A stretch of 64,000 bases of DNA from Mytilisepta virgata (taxonomy: Eukaryota; Mollusca; Bivalvia; Mytilida; Mytilidae): positions 39,629,135 through 39,693,134 of the forward strand of contig CM051517.1 of assembly GCA_028015205.1 (NCBI GenBank). The letters run 5' to 3'. Under the pieces are notes generated by a model that saw only the letters and a program-made list of their open reading frames with translations, was not told where the DNA came from and did not search any database. Shown one piece after another: positions 46,793 to 60,530 of this stretch (positions are counted from its first letter, which is position 1; each line of letters begins with the position of its first letter). Position numbers and translations under genes: made by a program.

Positions 46793-49500
46793 ATGGAAGC
46801 ATTAGAAACAGATGTACTGAGAGAATTGTTTCAGGAGATTGCCGAAAATTTCGATCCACTTTTCGTCCTACCTTTTTTATACACGAAATTTCTAGTGAGA
46901 TTTTGTTCGAGATTAAGGAAAATACAAAACAGACCAGACAGAGTGTATGAATTCATGGAAAGAGTATTCACTTGTTTGAAAATTGAAGAACTATTTCAAA
47001 TGCTGTCTTATCAGAATGCCTACGTGTTTTTGATTGACAGAATTCAACACAGACTTAAGGAAAAAGTTCAGGATAATGAAGTTTATTCTACTATAAAAAT
47101 TAAGGTATTTCGAAAACATAGAAAAGAAATGGTCGAATTTAGACACAAACTTAAGAAATACTCATTAACAGGCGATCGACAATCGTTTGATTTGGAAGTA
47201 ACGAATGTGGTGAGACAGTGGACGAATTCCGAATGTGGGAAATATTGACCAGTCAGAGAACGTCAAAAACTTGCGGACAAATATTTTTTCGCAAGCTAGA
47301 GATGCCCAGTGTGAGAATTTGAGACTAAGATATGACACTAACCTGATAAATACAGAAATTCAACCATAAATTGAGACAGTTGCTAAATATACTACAAATC
47401 CAACTTTGGCATTGATGATATATCTTGCACCAAAAGGCTCAGCTATAATTATGGAAACTCAATCCATTATTGACCGTGTGTACAATGAATACATTGAAAT
47501 TGCAGAGCAGAGTACGGAATTAGTACGGCCTGTCGAGAAACGGGTATTGTCTTTTATATAAAGTACAATGTTGTATGTTCAAAATATGAACAGTCTTGTA
47601 ATCCAAAACTGAAACAAGATTTGTTTAAAATCTCTGAATAAGCTCTTGAACACTTTTGCAGAGAGTACAAAGAAATAGCCACAGATTTCCGTAATATTTT
47701 CTTCATAAAATTAGCCCATTTATATTTAGGAATTGGAGTTCTTGGCAATAATATAGGCGATGCAATCATTGCAGCAGAAGATATAGAGACCGCAGAACAC
47801 AGACTTAACAGCGTAAAGATTAGAGGACTCACAGACAGATGGAATTGGGGTGTTTATATCGCTTTATCAAAGATTCGTTGGTTAAAAGGTGACTTCAACG
47901 GTGCGTTGAAATACGCTAAAATTGCATATACATGCGCGTTGAAAGGAAAATTCAAAAATGAAATCCAAGTTACAGAAGAAGCTGTGCACATTCTTAGTTT
48001 TAAGGTTTACCAGATGAATAACAGGCTGAAAATGTTCGATTTCACGCCGAAAACTTTACAAGAACCGGATAGAACAGATATTTGTTATGTATGTTTTATT
48101 TTCAATTTTTGTTTAACATTAATCTTAATAACAGTCTTTAATTTTAATTTCTATTAACCTTCATAATCTTTAGTGCTTGGAATAAACTTAAATGTACAGA
48201 CAGAAAAGATTATGTTACATGAATATTTTGGTTAAAAAGTTTGAATTATAAACGCTCTACGAAACCAGTATTAATGCAAATAAATTCAATATTAAGCATT
48301 CTAAATGTATCATACCAGTTTTTATAACTAAATTTTAATAATAAATATTTTTTGGTACGATTTTTAATCCACAAGATCTACTTTTTAGAAAGTTTATCTC
48401 TTTAGTGACTAATCAAGTCCATTGATTTTTTTTTCAAAATTACTAAAAGGCAAACAATGCCAAATGCGTTACCAAGAAGGTAAAAACATAGGTTATCTAT
48501 TATTACAAAGTTTACCTCGTTCCCCCAGTTTGCTGCGTAAACCTAATATAAAACTTAACCAAAGTCAATGAAGCGCAATAAATAGGTTAGAGTGACCTAA
48601 ACTTTGGTTGGAAGTGGTGTTACTCCCCGAGATGCATCTTCACACCAAGTAATATGATTGCAGGTCGCTTTGTATCGGATATCTGAAGTAGGACGTAAAA
48701 CTTAACCTATGTCAATGAAGCGCGATAAGTAGGTCAGAGGGACCAAATTTTGGCGGGAGGCTGTCTTACTCCCCGAGAGGCACCATGGCACCAAGTAATA
48801 TGATTGTAGGTCGCTTGGTATCAGAGAACTGAACTCGGACGTAAAACTTAACCTAAGTCAATGAAGCGCGATAATTCGGCCAGAGTGACCTAATTTTGGT
48901 TTGTTACTCCCCGAGATGCACCCTGACACCTAGTAATATGATTGTAGGTCCCTTGGTATCGGAGAATTGAACTCGGACGTAAAACTCGACCTTAGTCAAT
49001 GGTTTTCTTCAACTTTTCTTCTGAATTGTTTTAAGAATATTAAACTGATCAATGCGACAGTATTAGTTTTAAGGCCAAACCGCCGGACACAATGTGACTA
49101 AATGAACATCAAAGCATAATTTCTCTAGTTTGGTTATACTGACCCATTAATTTTAGAGGATGCCCAAAACTTTATTTCGGAAAGAGACTTCTCGTGGTCA
49201 ATTCTGTATAATTTTAGTCCCTGTCTCATTGAGCGCATTAGTTTCAGACAAAAAGTTTCTAAAGTACTTTTTTTTAAATTTTGTCAAATTTTGATGAATT
49301 TTTGTTGTTTTTGGTTTTTTTTAAAGACGACATCCACACTTTTCAGGTTGAACAGACCAGAAAAACTTGTGAAATGTAGTCACGTCAACCCTTCGGTAAA
49401 TGGTCACATTATGCTGTTGGTTCCAGAGGAGGCTTTGATTTGTATTTATCGATTATGCCAGACATCACTGACGCAAAGTGATGGGAATACATGAAGAAAA
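46793..49500 (+). pseudogene. Two-exon pseudogene: possible death-fold start plus TPR-like helical body
   Basis: From the ATG at 46793 the frame is open for 151 codons. Residues about 20-90 are helical, with a pattern that could be a CARD-like death fold (YTKFLVRFCSRLRKIQNRPD, then YEFMERVFTCLKIEELFQML). After a frame change near 47247 the homology continues, with stops at 47367-47369 and 47639-47641 and another frame change near 47520. The later part (LAHLYLGIGVLGNN; AEHRLNSVKIRGLTDRWN; KGDFNGALKYAKIAYTCALK) has the helix-pair rhythm of TPR proteins. I recall a large bivalve family with this pattern. Exon 1 ends at 48088 (donor gtatgt); exon 2 begins at 49347 after tttcag, reading GKWSHYAVGSRGGFDLYLSI, with stops at 49377 and 49479. 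Function of the intact family is not established here. Confidence 0.6.
48535..49000 (+). repeat. Tandem repeat of about 145 bases inside the pseudogene intron
   Basis: Landmark gtcaatgaagcgcgata and variants recur near 48565, 48710 and 48860, with a partial unit near 48990. Each unit also has ttactccccgag and agtaatatgattg. No coding frame is maintained. Confidence 0.75.
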
Positions 49501-49584
49501 GACATGCTATTAAGCAACATACTAGATCATGCCACTTTACATACAAAAATATTTTAATATAGATATAGGATCATATAGTATAGT

Positions 49585-50050
49585 ATCATTGCTTTATAGT
49601 AATGAGAAGTGAACTTTCCATGATTTTTATAAATGTGTGTTCTAGTTTTCTACAATAGGTGTTCATCATCAATGATCCTTTTCAAATAAAAATACTACCC
49701 ACCACCGGTATATATAACTCAAACTATTGAATAATTATTAAAAGAGTGCCACAATCTACAATATTTACTTACGGTAAGTACGTACAAAGTGTGTACCCGG
49801 GGTGTGTACCAACAATAAGTCCTTTCTCATATTCTCATTACTTAACCTAATATTCTTATTCTGAAATGACGATAGTTTATTTTATAGTTTGCTGAGATTT
49901 TAATCAAAATATTTAACGGTTAATAACAAATAAATTGCAAAGAAAGAAATATTAAGTTCGAATATTTAAAGCTATTTGTATTTATTAAAGAGTTCAGTAA
50001 TTAATTCCAATTGTAGAATTGAATCTGACTGATCATGTAACAGTACCAAA
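49585..50050. repeat. Segmental duplicate of 34905-35345
   Basis: It lies just downstream of the TPR-like pseudogene. It shares ordered blocks with 34905-35345, including caatatttacttac and attaaagagttca. This suggests the pseudogene flank was once copied, possibly with a gene. Confidence 0.65.
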
Positions 50051-52051
50051 ATACATTAAATATAGCCATTTTTGTTTAATCTGCTTAAAATATTCAATAT
50101 TTGTCGGTTTGTTACCATTAATAGTTTTGATTCTAGATCTGTTGGAACCGAGACTGCTGATGAATATAACTCAATAATCTTAGGCTGGAATTTGAAGGGA
50201 AAAAAACAAAAAACTTGCATTCCTTTTTTTACATAAATTAATTTGTAAATACGTGGATAATCATTATAGGGCAAAGTATGATAAAATTTTGAAGTTAATT
50301 CCACAAATACGACTGGGTAAAACAATTTATTCAGCAGATCCTTCGATAAGTGATGTCGCTCCTAGTTTTGTGTGGTTCACATTGCTTGTGTTTTAGTTTT
50401 GTGTTCTTTTTAGTTTGCTATATATATGGTTTTTTTTATTCTTTTGATTACTTCTTTGTAGTGTTTGTGTGTTTAGTGTTAATTTACATTTTTTCATGAA
50501 TCCTCCATATCTTTGTGTGCTGTGTTACTGTACATGTCATCTTCACCCGCCTTGTCCTTCGATTTTGGTCTTGCAGACTTTAATTCCCCACGGTCTTATT
50601 TAACCGGTATTATTTTATCGATATTTGACCACTTGATTGTTGAGAGTTGCTAGCTTTTAGCAGCATGTGGTGAAATTACCAACCAGACCGGTTAGTGTTG
50701 TGTGCATTTACTTAAATTTGGCCTTGGGTGATATATGACTTGAATAGAAAAGCGTTTGAAATGTCAATTGTATGGTATAATGCAGTTATAAACAATATAT
50801 TGCATTGTGTACTTAATGTACAGTATATTTAATTTAACGACTGGATATGCAAATTCAGACTGATTTAACATTTAATGTATCAATAAGAATCTAGGTGTAT
50901 ATTATTTCAAATCAATAGAAAATAGAATTTAATTCTAACTGCTAAATTCTCTAGTCTGGTGTCATTTTTTCCCTTTAATATGGTGTTATGTAGTTATAAC
51001 ATTATTATCAATCGTAATAGAAAAATTAATGAAAATGACCTATTTACCAGTATGCATTTATAACTTTTAAGTTCCATAGTATTTTGTCCATGACCAGTAA
51101 CAAATTTTTGTGTGAAATTATTAGTTCCTTACTCCTGACATTGTACTATCTCAGTAATGGACGACCGAGATACTGCCAGATATTTAGCTCTAATTGTGAT
51201 GACTAGTTACTTTTAATATCGCAGAAGTTGCTTACCAGCATCTCTATATCATTCACAGATCATCGTTACTTTCATGCGAGTCCAGTGATTCCTACAGTCA
51301 TGACAGTGGAAAACAGCGAAATACACAATCACATGTACCTCAAAGCCAGGTTATGACTGTCAGTATATTTTTATAAAAAGTGTTTTTTTAAGTACAATTT
51401 TTAGAAAATATTATGTTGTTTTGGTGGTTGAAATTACTTGAATGCATATACAAGTACCATACACTCCCGCATACACTTGACTTTACACTGGATATTTCAA
51501 CTTTAAATATGCTTACCTCTTCAGAGCATATGATGGTGTCTTTTGGGGGTGAAGAGATGAATTTATACAGACTGTCAATCTATGAACTACGAGATAAAAA
51601 TGTTATTTGTTCCTGGGCACCATGCATTGGAATTGGGCATACAATATTATAATATTAAAATGTTGAGTTCATATCTATGTATGTGTAAATTAATGACGTG
51701 ATTGTGATATGATTGCGTAGTCTTCAACTGCTATTTCTCAATGTAGAGGTTTTGTTTGTATGAATACAACGTTCACTAAGATAGAGATATTTTCAATTTT
51801 ATTTCAAGTGATTACGAGGAAATTGATTTACTGCAGTAAGACTTGACCCGAGTTTAAAGATAACGTAGTTCCGATAGTGTGGTTCTCACAGTTAGATGAT
51901 TGAAAGCTATAGTGTTTATGAATAAAACGTTTTATTTATCGCATATTTACATGACCCAGATTAAGCTGATATATAAACTTGAACATGTGCACATGGTGCA
52001 GTTGAAAACAGAATGTACTGAGCACATTTTGGACTTAAGCAAATTTTAAAA
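50051..52051 (+). promoter_or_regulatory. Upstream region of the aquaglyceroporin, with TATA-like box
   Basis: A tatataaa box lies at 51970-51977, about 75 bases before the start codon, which would leave a short 5' untranslated leader. A possible exon at 51248-51345 (acceptor cattcacag, one open frame containing SDSYSHDSGKQRN) is weakly supported. Nothing else is recognised. Confidence 0.35.
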
Positions 52052-52141
52052 ATGCCAGGACGGATCACCAAAAAATTAAGAATACGAAATACTCTTGCGC
52101 GAGAAACTTTGGCAGAATTTTTGGGAACTTTCACTTTGATA
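52052..52141 (+). CDS. Aquaglyceroporin, first coding exon (partial gene)
   Basis: The exon encodes 30 residues from the ATG at 52052 to donor gtaagt at 52142, in phase 0. The sequence LRIRNTLARETLAEFLGTFT matches the cytoplasmic N-terminus and start of the first membrane helix of aquaglyceroporins (AQP3/7/9 type), channels for water and glycerol in the plasma membrane. The exon ending just inside helix 1 also resembles the vertebrate AQP3-type gene structure as I recall it. The NPA pore motifs must lie in later exons; I do not see them in the 11.9 kb that remain, so intron 1 appears very long or the gene is broken. Confidence 0.75.
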
Positions 52142-52801
52142 GTAAGTATTACATTTTTAAATTATTACCTAAAGATATTAAATTGATGATGTAAAAAACT
52201 TAGAGGAATTTTTCCTATTGTCAATATATTTAATGAAGTGCCTTGACAAACCTGGAGTGTAACGAAAATTTGGAAAGTTTGGTTATAAAGAAGAATTTAT
52301 CCTTTTGTAAATCATTGTCCCCTTTTTAGCGTTTACAAAGATTTGGCAAAGGGAATATAATGTTTACTATAATTCATGCTCCTAGTGGGTCCTTGATTAG
52401 TCAATAAAGTTATTATTCATTCACATGATAATGTTCATGAAACGACACTCATTATAGATATGACCCATCAGTTAGCACATTTGATTAAATAGGTATTAAA
52501 GTATCTAAAAAAACATAAAAAATTCGATGAAGGATAAAAAAAATCACTTGTGAAAATTAAGTAGTTGAAAGTAATGTTTAATATGCTGAACTTGAAATTC
52601 AGTAGGATAATAAAACTTCTTGATCCCCCACCCCCTTTCCAAAACAAAAAACAAAAACAAAAGAAACTATGTTACCTACATCGATCTTTTGTTATCGTCC
52701 CGATATAATTTCCTCATGGTACTTAACAAGTCAAAATTCTTATTTTGCTAAAAATAAGTATGTTGGAGCCATATGTATATGTGTAGAAATTTTTCTTTTG
52801 C

Positions 52802-53087
52802 TTGAGTTGGAAATTGTATAAAAATATCAAAAGAGAAAACAGAATATGTCAAAAATGTAATTTAAATGAGATGGAGGATGAAATAAATTTCTGCTTAAAT
52901 TGTCCAAAATATGACATGTTAAGGCAAGATTATTTCAATAACATCATTGAAATACAACGAAGTATAAATAATTATTCGCCTTTTGAAAAACTAAAACTTA
53001 TTTTATCTTCTAACGATCTTATGCGGTTTGTTGCTCCATTAAAAAAGTCCATAGTACTGAGGAAAGTGGACTCTACAGCTGTATAAT
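52802..53087 (+). pseudogene. LINE C-terminal zinc-finger fragment
   Basis: The frame of 94 codons contains ICQKCNLNEMEDEINFCLNC followed by PKYDMLR, the CxxC...CP pattern found at the C-terminus of many non-LTR reverse transcriptase proteins. The usual histidine is asparagine here. Downstream, an aataaa at 53167 fits the 3' end. It is a short truncated copy in the aquaporin intron. Confidence 0.65.
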
Positions 53088-53664
53088 ATGTGTATTTGTT
53101 TCCACATTTTTTTTTTAATTTATTATGTTCTTCTTTGTATTTATGTTATTTCAAATTTGCATTTCAAATAAAGATATATAATGTCTCTCACATTTGGCGA
53201 ATTTATTTTTGAGATATCTTCTTCCATGATGATTATTATTATTATTTCACAATATTTTACATTTTTGATCCGTATCATTTGCCCAATTCATACGTTTTTT
53301 GCAACCAGGATTATTTAAAGTGTATTTCTATATAAGGATAATTCTTTACACCTACTGTAACCATGGTAACTTGTCCTGCATAAAAAATCGATTGAAACTG
53401 GCATTCCAAAATTATGTTGGTAGTTACCTTTTCAAAAAAAAAATATCGGATCTTACATTTTCAAGGAAATTTGTAAATGGAAAGAAATGGGAGCCATTGT
53501 CACAACTGGGCTCCCAAACAAAACTCTTTGTATTCATAAAATAAATTCTAATGCGAAATTTAAAACCAAGCGACCATCATTGTATAAGGAGAGATTATGT
53601 ATTATCTTTGAGACAAACAAATCACATCGAACTAGTATCTCAATTGTTTGTAAAATAATTGTAA

Positions 53665-56600
53665 GGTCTTTCCCTTAAAAATACGATACTTGTAATGTAC
53701 TCTTTACGACCTTTCATTTGATATCCAACAGGCATACCTTCTTCAACTTTGCACTTAATGACCCGATCCACCTCAATTTTCGAGATTGGAAGTATGATAT
53801 TTTTAATATAGACTTAATGACCTTTCATTTGATATGCGACAACCCCAACATCTAAGAAGTTTCATTTTGTGCATTTGACAACCCTATCCAACTCATTTTT
53901 GGGGGACAGGAATTCGATATTTGAAATGTTCACATTACGACCTTTCATTTGATATGCGACAACTTGACCTTCTAAGACAATTTATTTTTTGCACTCAATG
54001 ACTCCACCCAACCCATTTTTAGGGGACAAAAAAATTGATATTTGAAAAGTACGCTTTTTGGACTTTCATTTGATGTGCGACAACCTTACCATCTAAGAAG
54101 TTTTAATTATTGCGCTTAATGACCCAATCATTCTCACTGGGGTGAAAAAGGCGGTTTCATTTTTGAGTAAAGCTCATATAGACGTTTAATTTGATATGCC
54201 AAATGACCCCATTTGACAAAGTCCAAAAAATGATGCAATATCAATTGTATAAATAGAACTTATGAAACTCAAAAAGTCAATGTAAAACATGAAAATTTCA
54301 AATTGCTTTTTTGGAATTTTTATTCGAATGTTATTGGTATTAAGTCAAACATATAACCATGTTAAACTCTTCACTTTCTGAAAATTTCAGGTGGCTAGCT
54401 GTTGTTGATTCAGAAATAAATGCACCCCCCCCCCCCTCACAAAATTTCAAACTGCGAAATCTTTAAAACGACAACAGATATCTTAAATCTGTTAAGTGTA
54501 AAATGATCTGCAGATGAAGTACAGCATTTTCACAATTGGGCAATTCCATAGTTCATTAAGGGCACATTGAATAATAAATATGTGATGCAATATCCAAATT
54601 AGGAACTGGAAGTCGTAGAGACATGGGACTACCACCATTCAACTCAGGACCACTTGACCTTTCAAAAGGTCACAAGGTCAAGGTAATAGTACCCTTTAAA
54701 GGTCAGGGAGAAATTTCATCATGACCTCGACATTGACCTCCAATTGAAGGTCTTGAAATACTGATCATTTTTGCAATTTATAGTAGGTTGATATCTGTTA
54801 CCGTTTCAAAGATATACACAAAATACTATACCTTTAAGGATTATCTCATTGTAACTTTTGAACGGATGGTCGGTCAGTTTTGGGCCTAATGTATAAAATG
54901 TAGAGCTCTTCGAGCGGAACATGTTATACGCTGTATGTATGCAGCGATCACTTATTGTTTTCTTAATATTCAAGCTTGAAATTTAAGCGTAAAAACTGTT
55001 TTGCACTCGGTGACCTTTGACCTTTGACCTTGGGTGCAAATGAAAGGTCACATGAACAGGGGGTCAAATCTAATTGTTATGTGCACCACTTAATTTGGTA
55101 AATGCTAAGGAAAATGGCGGATTCGAAGCGAACGAAAAGTGAAAGGAGAGTAATTTGAGTGTCATATTGTCAAACTGCTGGATTTATGTCTGATAAAATT
55201 ATTACGTTTTGACTTCCCATTTATTCAGGGAAACGCACGGATTGTCAGTTTGTGATTAAAAGCTACATGTTAGATCTATTGAAGGACAACCTGGGGAGGG
55301 TACCGGAAAAATTTTGAGCGTCGGACATTTTTAGGTGCGTATCAGTATTTGCAGAGTTTCAACATTTTTTCTACTGAAAAATATTGCCTTTCTATAGACA
55401 AACGTATAGAATATCTAATTCAGTGGGAGATACCCATTTCTTAGTCATTTCATGACATTAAAACTTTTTTTGGTGTGTGCAAGGTGGTGTCTACTTAGAT
55501 TTTAGTACGTGCACTGACTTAACTGCTTAATATCACAGACGTTTAATTATTTTAGAAGCAGTCCATAGATATTTATCCAAATAATAATTTATTCTTAACA
55601 ACCACGAAACAGTAAAGTTTAGTAATGATAATAATCACCATTTATTTCATACATAGATAGTCCATAGATATATACAAATAGGACAAATACATAGTTTTAT
55701 AATATACAAGATGAAAAATGAAGTATCAAAAATCTTATGCATTACGTTAGTTCCTTCGTCAAAATGTCTCTGTTACTGAGGAAAGCGGACTGAATACTTC
55801 ATTGTTAGATTTGATTCTGTTTTTCGTGTCTTTTATTGCCTTGTATGCCTTCAATCCTTTAAGGGTATAGTTGTGCTCAATAAAGATTATCATCAGACAA
55901 TCGAAAACGTTTATACACGATAGATAGATTTACGTCTCATTTCCTAAAAACATCTTACATCATTTTTGACAAACATACCACTAGCGCTACATTGAAACCT
56001 ACCAATATTCTGAAAGCTATATTATACATTATTTTCATTTTGTTAAGAAATATTCCACAGTTGGACCATAATGATACACAAACATTTACATGTATGCAAT
56101 AAGTTTCAAGAGGCTGTATTTTAACATCAAATGAACACTTATTGAATTTACGTTTCAGCAAATTCACCTTTCTACAAATGCTTCGATACTGTCTTTTGAT
56201 ATCGAAATCCTCATTTAAATCATTGCATATCATATGATCCAGATACTTAAATTCCTCAACAAATTCCAACAAATTTCCATTTAAATAAAACTTGAGAATG
56301 CTATAAATCTTCGGAAGTTTTGTCTTAAAAATCATACAAAAAGATGTTTTTCTATATAATATATTGTGTTCGTTATCAAAGCTTTCACATATGGATGATA
56401 AAATGTATCACAAAATACCGAAATAAATTTGATTCACTGTATGGCCTCTAACCTGCAACTGATGGACTATTAGACACATATCATCTGCATAAATAAAATT
56501 ATTTAGTGGTATTCCTTTTGAAAAACAACCAACATTGGCTCTTTGTTCAGATCATTAATAAAAAAATCAACAGATAGGGTTACAAGATACCCCCTTGTCT

Positions 56601-59600
56601 TACACCATTACATACATTAAATTCACTAGAGGTGATGATTTTCCCTTCTGAATACAATAAATCTGGATATCAAACCATAACATAAGAAAACGAATAATAA
56701 AGATTGAAATGTCTGGCTGCAGTATTTTTTGCAATAAAGTCCGATGATTATCAAACGCCTTGCGTATAGCTAAATAAAAACGGGCAAACACAAGACTGCC
56801 ATAAGTTACATATAGAAAGATACAATTTCTTTAAAAACAAATAAACATAAGTCAGTAGAGTGGCCATCCTTAACACAGTAAAATCATGAAAAAGTCAGAT
56901 TTATTTATTGTTGTGTAAAGAGAATAGACTGTGTAAAAATTGTGTTGAGGTTGACGATGAACAACATTTCTCCACAGTGTAAATTGAATTTAACTTTACG
57001 GAAACAATTGTTTAGTAATATTTTAATAATCATTTTGGATTCCACTACCGATCCACCATTAATTAAATTAAAAACTATTCTTTGCTCTCCAAAATAACTT
57101 TTGTCTGAGATTTGTGACTGTATAAAGCGTGTCGGTCAAAGGCTTATTACATGTACCCATCAACAATATTGATATTGCCATGATTGTTTTGGGGTTTTTT
57201 CTTTTCACTATGTATCGTTTTTTTTGTAATTTCTTGGGTGTAAAATGCAAATATAAATTTTTTTTGTGTGTTTTTTTTCTATTTGCGTTTTGTATTTTTT
57301 TTATGTGCTTATATTTTATTTTTTTTATTTATTTTTTTTTTTTTGTTTAACAGTTCGTTTTTGTTTTTTTTATTAAGAAGTATTCCGAGATATTTTTTGG
57401 GGTTTTAGTAATCAAATGATATTGTATTTATGTAAAAAAAAATATTCAAATAATGAGCCTATGTACAATTTATTAGAGCGATCACCCCTCCACCGCTTCT
57501 GTGGAGCATGCATTGACATTCCTTTACCACACTAAAAGCACCTCTGCAGTGTGATTGTTTCTCTTCAGTTCTGTATACATTTTTCTGTATATATGATCAC
57601 GGAATGCTGATTTTGCATTGTCAAATAGTGGGAAAGACAAGGCCTTAGTCCGTTTAACAGTACTTATTACATGACCAATACGCTTTGGAATCTATCTAGT
57701 GAATTTTTTTCCATCGCTGTATATTTGGCTGGTGATAAAAGGTTTCGTTTTCTTTACCTATATATATACATGCTTTGTGAAGGGTCCCCTTTTTATACCA
57801 AGATATGTTTATATCTTAAAAGGATTTGAAAATTATATTTTACTTTTTATATTTCTTGAACCCAGGAAATTTTCTATGTATAATTCGATGGTTTTGGCGT
57901 ATGACAAAGTAACTTAAGAGTTCAATGAATTTTGGTTTCAAACATTGAGAAATAATTGTAAATTAATATGAAAAAGTATGTGTAGTTAGTAAATGGTATC
58001 TTTATCTTTCTTTTAAATATTTAGTAAAATATATGAAGTAATTTATTTTCGAATGTTCATAAAAGATTTTATATCATAAACATTTTTCATCTAAAAAAAT
58101 CAATATCTATAAATGATCAAATATGTATTAAAAATAATTAATATTTAGAATATATTGTTGGTGTTTGGGTTTTTTTTTGTCATTTTGAAAAATGTTTCAT
58201 TTTTTTCTATATTCGCATATTAAGTTTTTAATATTATAGTTTGAAGCATTTTCGTATATATCCAGAATCAACTTTTACAATCTCTGAAATTAAAAAAGCA
58301 TTTATTTAAGAAAATATTATTTTGAAATTATTTATATTCTTCAATGACTCATTTAAAATATGTCTCTTAATTACGATCGTATAATTCTGTCTGTTTGGTT
58401 GATAATTAAACTGAAGTTGTTTCGATCGTAAACTGTAAGAGATTGCAATTATCAAAAGTGTGATGAAATAATTAATTATTGTTTCAAGCAAGGATTTTAA
58501 TAGTAGACTTAAACCATTGTTTCAAGTGCTATACGTTTTATTAAAAACGTCGATCAAATCGTTATCAAGACATATGCCTTTAAAAAATGCACATACCATT
58601 TTGATGTACACGGCCTTGCACATACCAAAAAAGTTTTAATGTTAATATGGCTAAGAAATGGGTAACTCCAACTGAATTAGATATTCTATGGAAAGGCAAT
58701 ATTTTTCAGTCGAAAAAATGTTGAAACTCTGCAAACAAATACAGATACGCACCTGAAAATGTCCGACGCTCCAAATTTTTCCGGTATCCTCCCCAGGTTT
58801 TCCTCCAATAGCTTTTTACACGGAGCTTTTAATCACAAACAGTCATGAAGTATTACCAGATTACCCTGTTTAGGATTTCATCATCCCTTTAAGGGTTTTT
58901 ATCGCCTTGAAACAATTTCTTTTATTTGCATATAATTTAAAAACTGTTACAGATAGTATCGATTTGAAAATGGCAACATGTACATGAACAGATGGCGATG
59001 TTAATAAACATAAACATTTATTTTGTTATTAATTCTTATAAGAGTTATTTCCCTTGAAATATTATACACAATTTAAAAAAAAATTCTATTTCGAGAACCG
59101 AAAGTCGTAGAGACATGGGACCTTCTCCAATAATCTTTAGTTCATGTGACCTTTCATTTGCACTCAAGGTCAAAGATCACCGAGTGCAAAAAAGTTTTCA
59201 CGCTTAAATTTCAAGCTTGGATATTAAGAAAACGATAAGAGATAGCTGCATACATACGCGTATAAAATGTTCCTCTCGAAGAGCTCTACATTTTATACAT
59301 TAGGCCCAAAACTGTCATACCGTCTGATCAAAAGTTACAATGAGATAATCCTTAAAAGTATAGTATTTTGTGTATATCTTTGAAACGGTAACAGATATCA
59401 ACCTACTATAAATTGCAAAAATGATCAGTATTTCAAGACCTTCAATTTGAGGTCAATATCGAGGTCATGATTATATTTCTCGTTGACCTTCAAAGGGTAC
59501 TATGACCTTGACCTTGTGACCTTTCGAAAGGTCAGGGGGTCCTGAGTTGAATGGTGGTAGTCCCATGTCGCTACGACTTCCGGTTCCTAAGTTGGGTATT

Positions 59601-60530
59601 GTATGATATATTTAATTATTCAATTTGCCCTTAATGAACTGTGGAATTGCCCAATTGTTTTGTGACCGTGTTGTAATTCATCTGCAGATCATTTTACAAT
59701 TAGCAGAATTGAGATATCTGTTGTCGTTTTAAAGATATTGCAGTTTGAAATTTTGTGAGGGGGGTGGGAATATATTTTTGAATCAACAACAGCTAGCCAC
59801 CTGAAATTTTCAGAAATTGAAGAGTTTAGCATTGTTATATGTTTGAATTAATACCAAAAACATTAGAAAATTTTTTTTTTTAATAAGTGCAATTTGAAAT
59901 TTTCATGTTTTACATTGACTTTGTGAGTTTCATAAGTTCTATTTAAACAATTAATATTGCATCATTTTTTGGACTTTGCCAAATGGGGTCATTTAACATA
60001 TCAAATTAAACGTCTATATGAGCTTTACTCAAAAATGAAATTTTAAACCCCCTTTTTCATCCCAGTGAGAAGGGTTGGGTCATTGAGTGCAAACATTAAA
60101 ACTTCTAAGATGGTAAGGTTGTCGCATATCAAATGAAAGTTCATAAAGCGTACATTTCAAATATCAAATTTTTGTCCCCCAAAAATGGGTTGGGTGGAGT
60201 CATTGAGTGCAAAAAATAAATTGTCTTAGAAGGTAAGGTTGTCGCATATCAATTGAAAGGTCGTAATGTGTACATTTCAAATATGGAATTTCTGCCCCCT
60301 AAAAATGAGTTGGATAGGGCTGTCAAGTGCACAAAATCAAACTTCTTAGATGTTGGGGTTGTCGCATACATCAAGTCTACATTACAAATATCATACTTCC
60401 GATCTCGAAAATTGAGGTGGATCGGGTCATTAAGTGCGAAAAGTGAAAAGTTTAAGAAGGTATGCTTGTTGCATATCAAATGAAAGGTCGTATAGAGTAC
60501 ATTACAAATATCATACTTTTAAGGGAAACC
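53665..60530. mobile_element. Foldback-like element with 1.9 kb inverted arms
   Basis: The left arm (53665 to about 55520) returns in inverse as the right arm (about 58580 to 60530). Examples: gtaatgtactctttacgacc at 53693 pairs with 60484-60507, and gaatatctaattcagt at 55410 pairs with actgaattagatattc near 58670. Each arm's outer part contains about four tandem units of 115-121 bases (landmark acctttcatttgatat at 53710, 53821, 53941, 54062). Long inverted arms built of tandem repeats are the layout of foldback transposons. The loop of about 3 kb holds a decayed reverse transcriptase, and no transposase is seen. Confidence 0.75.
55780..56791 (-). pseudogene. Decayed LINE reverse transcriptase inside the foldback loop
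   Basis: Minus-strand fragments in order are FYLAIRKAFDNHRTLLQKIL (56791 downward), then NLLEFVEEFKYLDHMICNDL and LNEDFDIKRQYRSICRKVNL (56335-55955). These resemble the thumb and post-catalytic parts of non-LTR reverse transcriptases. Frame breaks separate the pieces and the catalytic core is not intact. Confidence 0.6.

Noticed and set aside
51248..51345. Possible exon upstream of the aquaporin
   Set aside because: An acceptor and one open frame exist, but no convincing joining exon in phase was found; left as a note in the upstream region entry.
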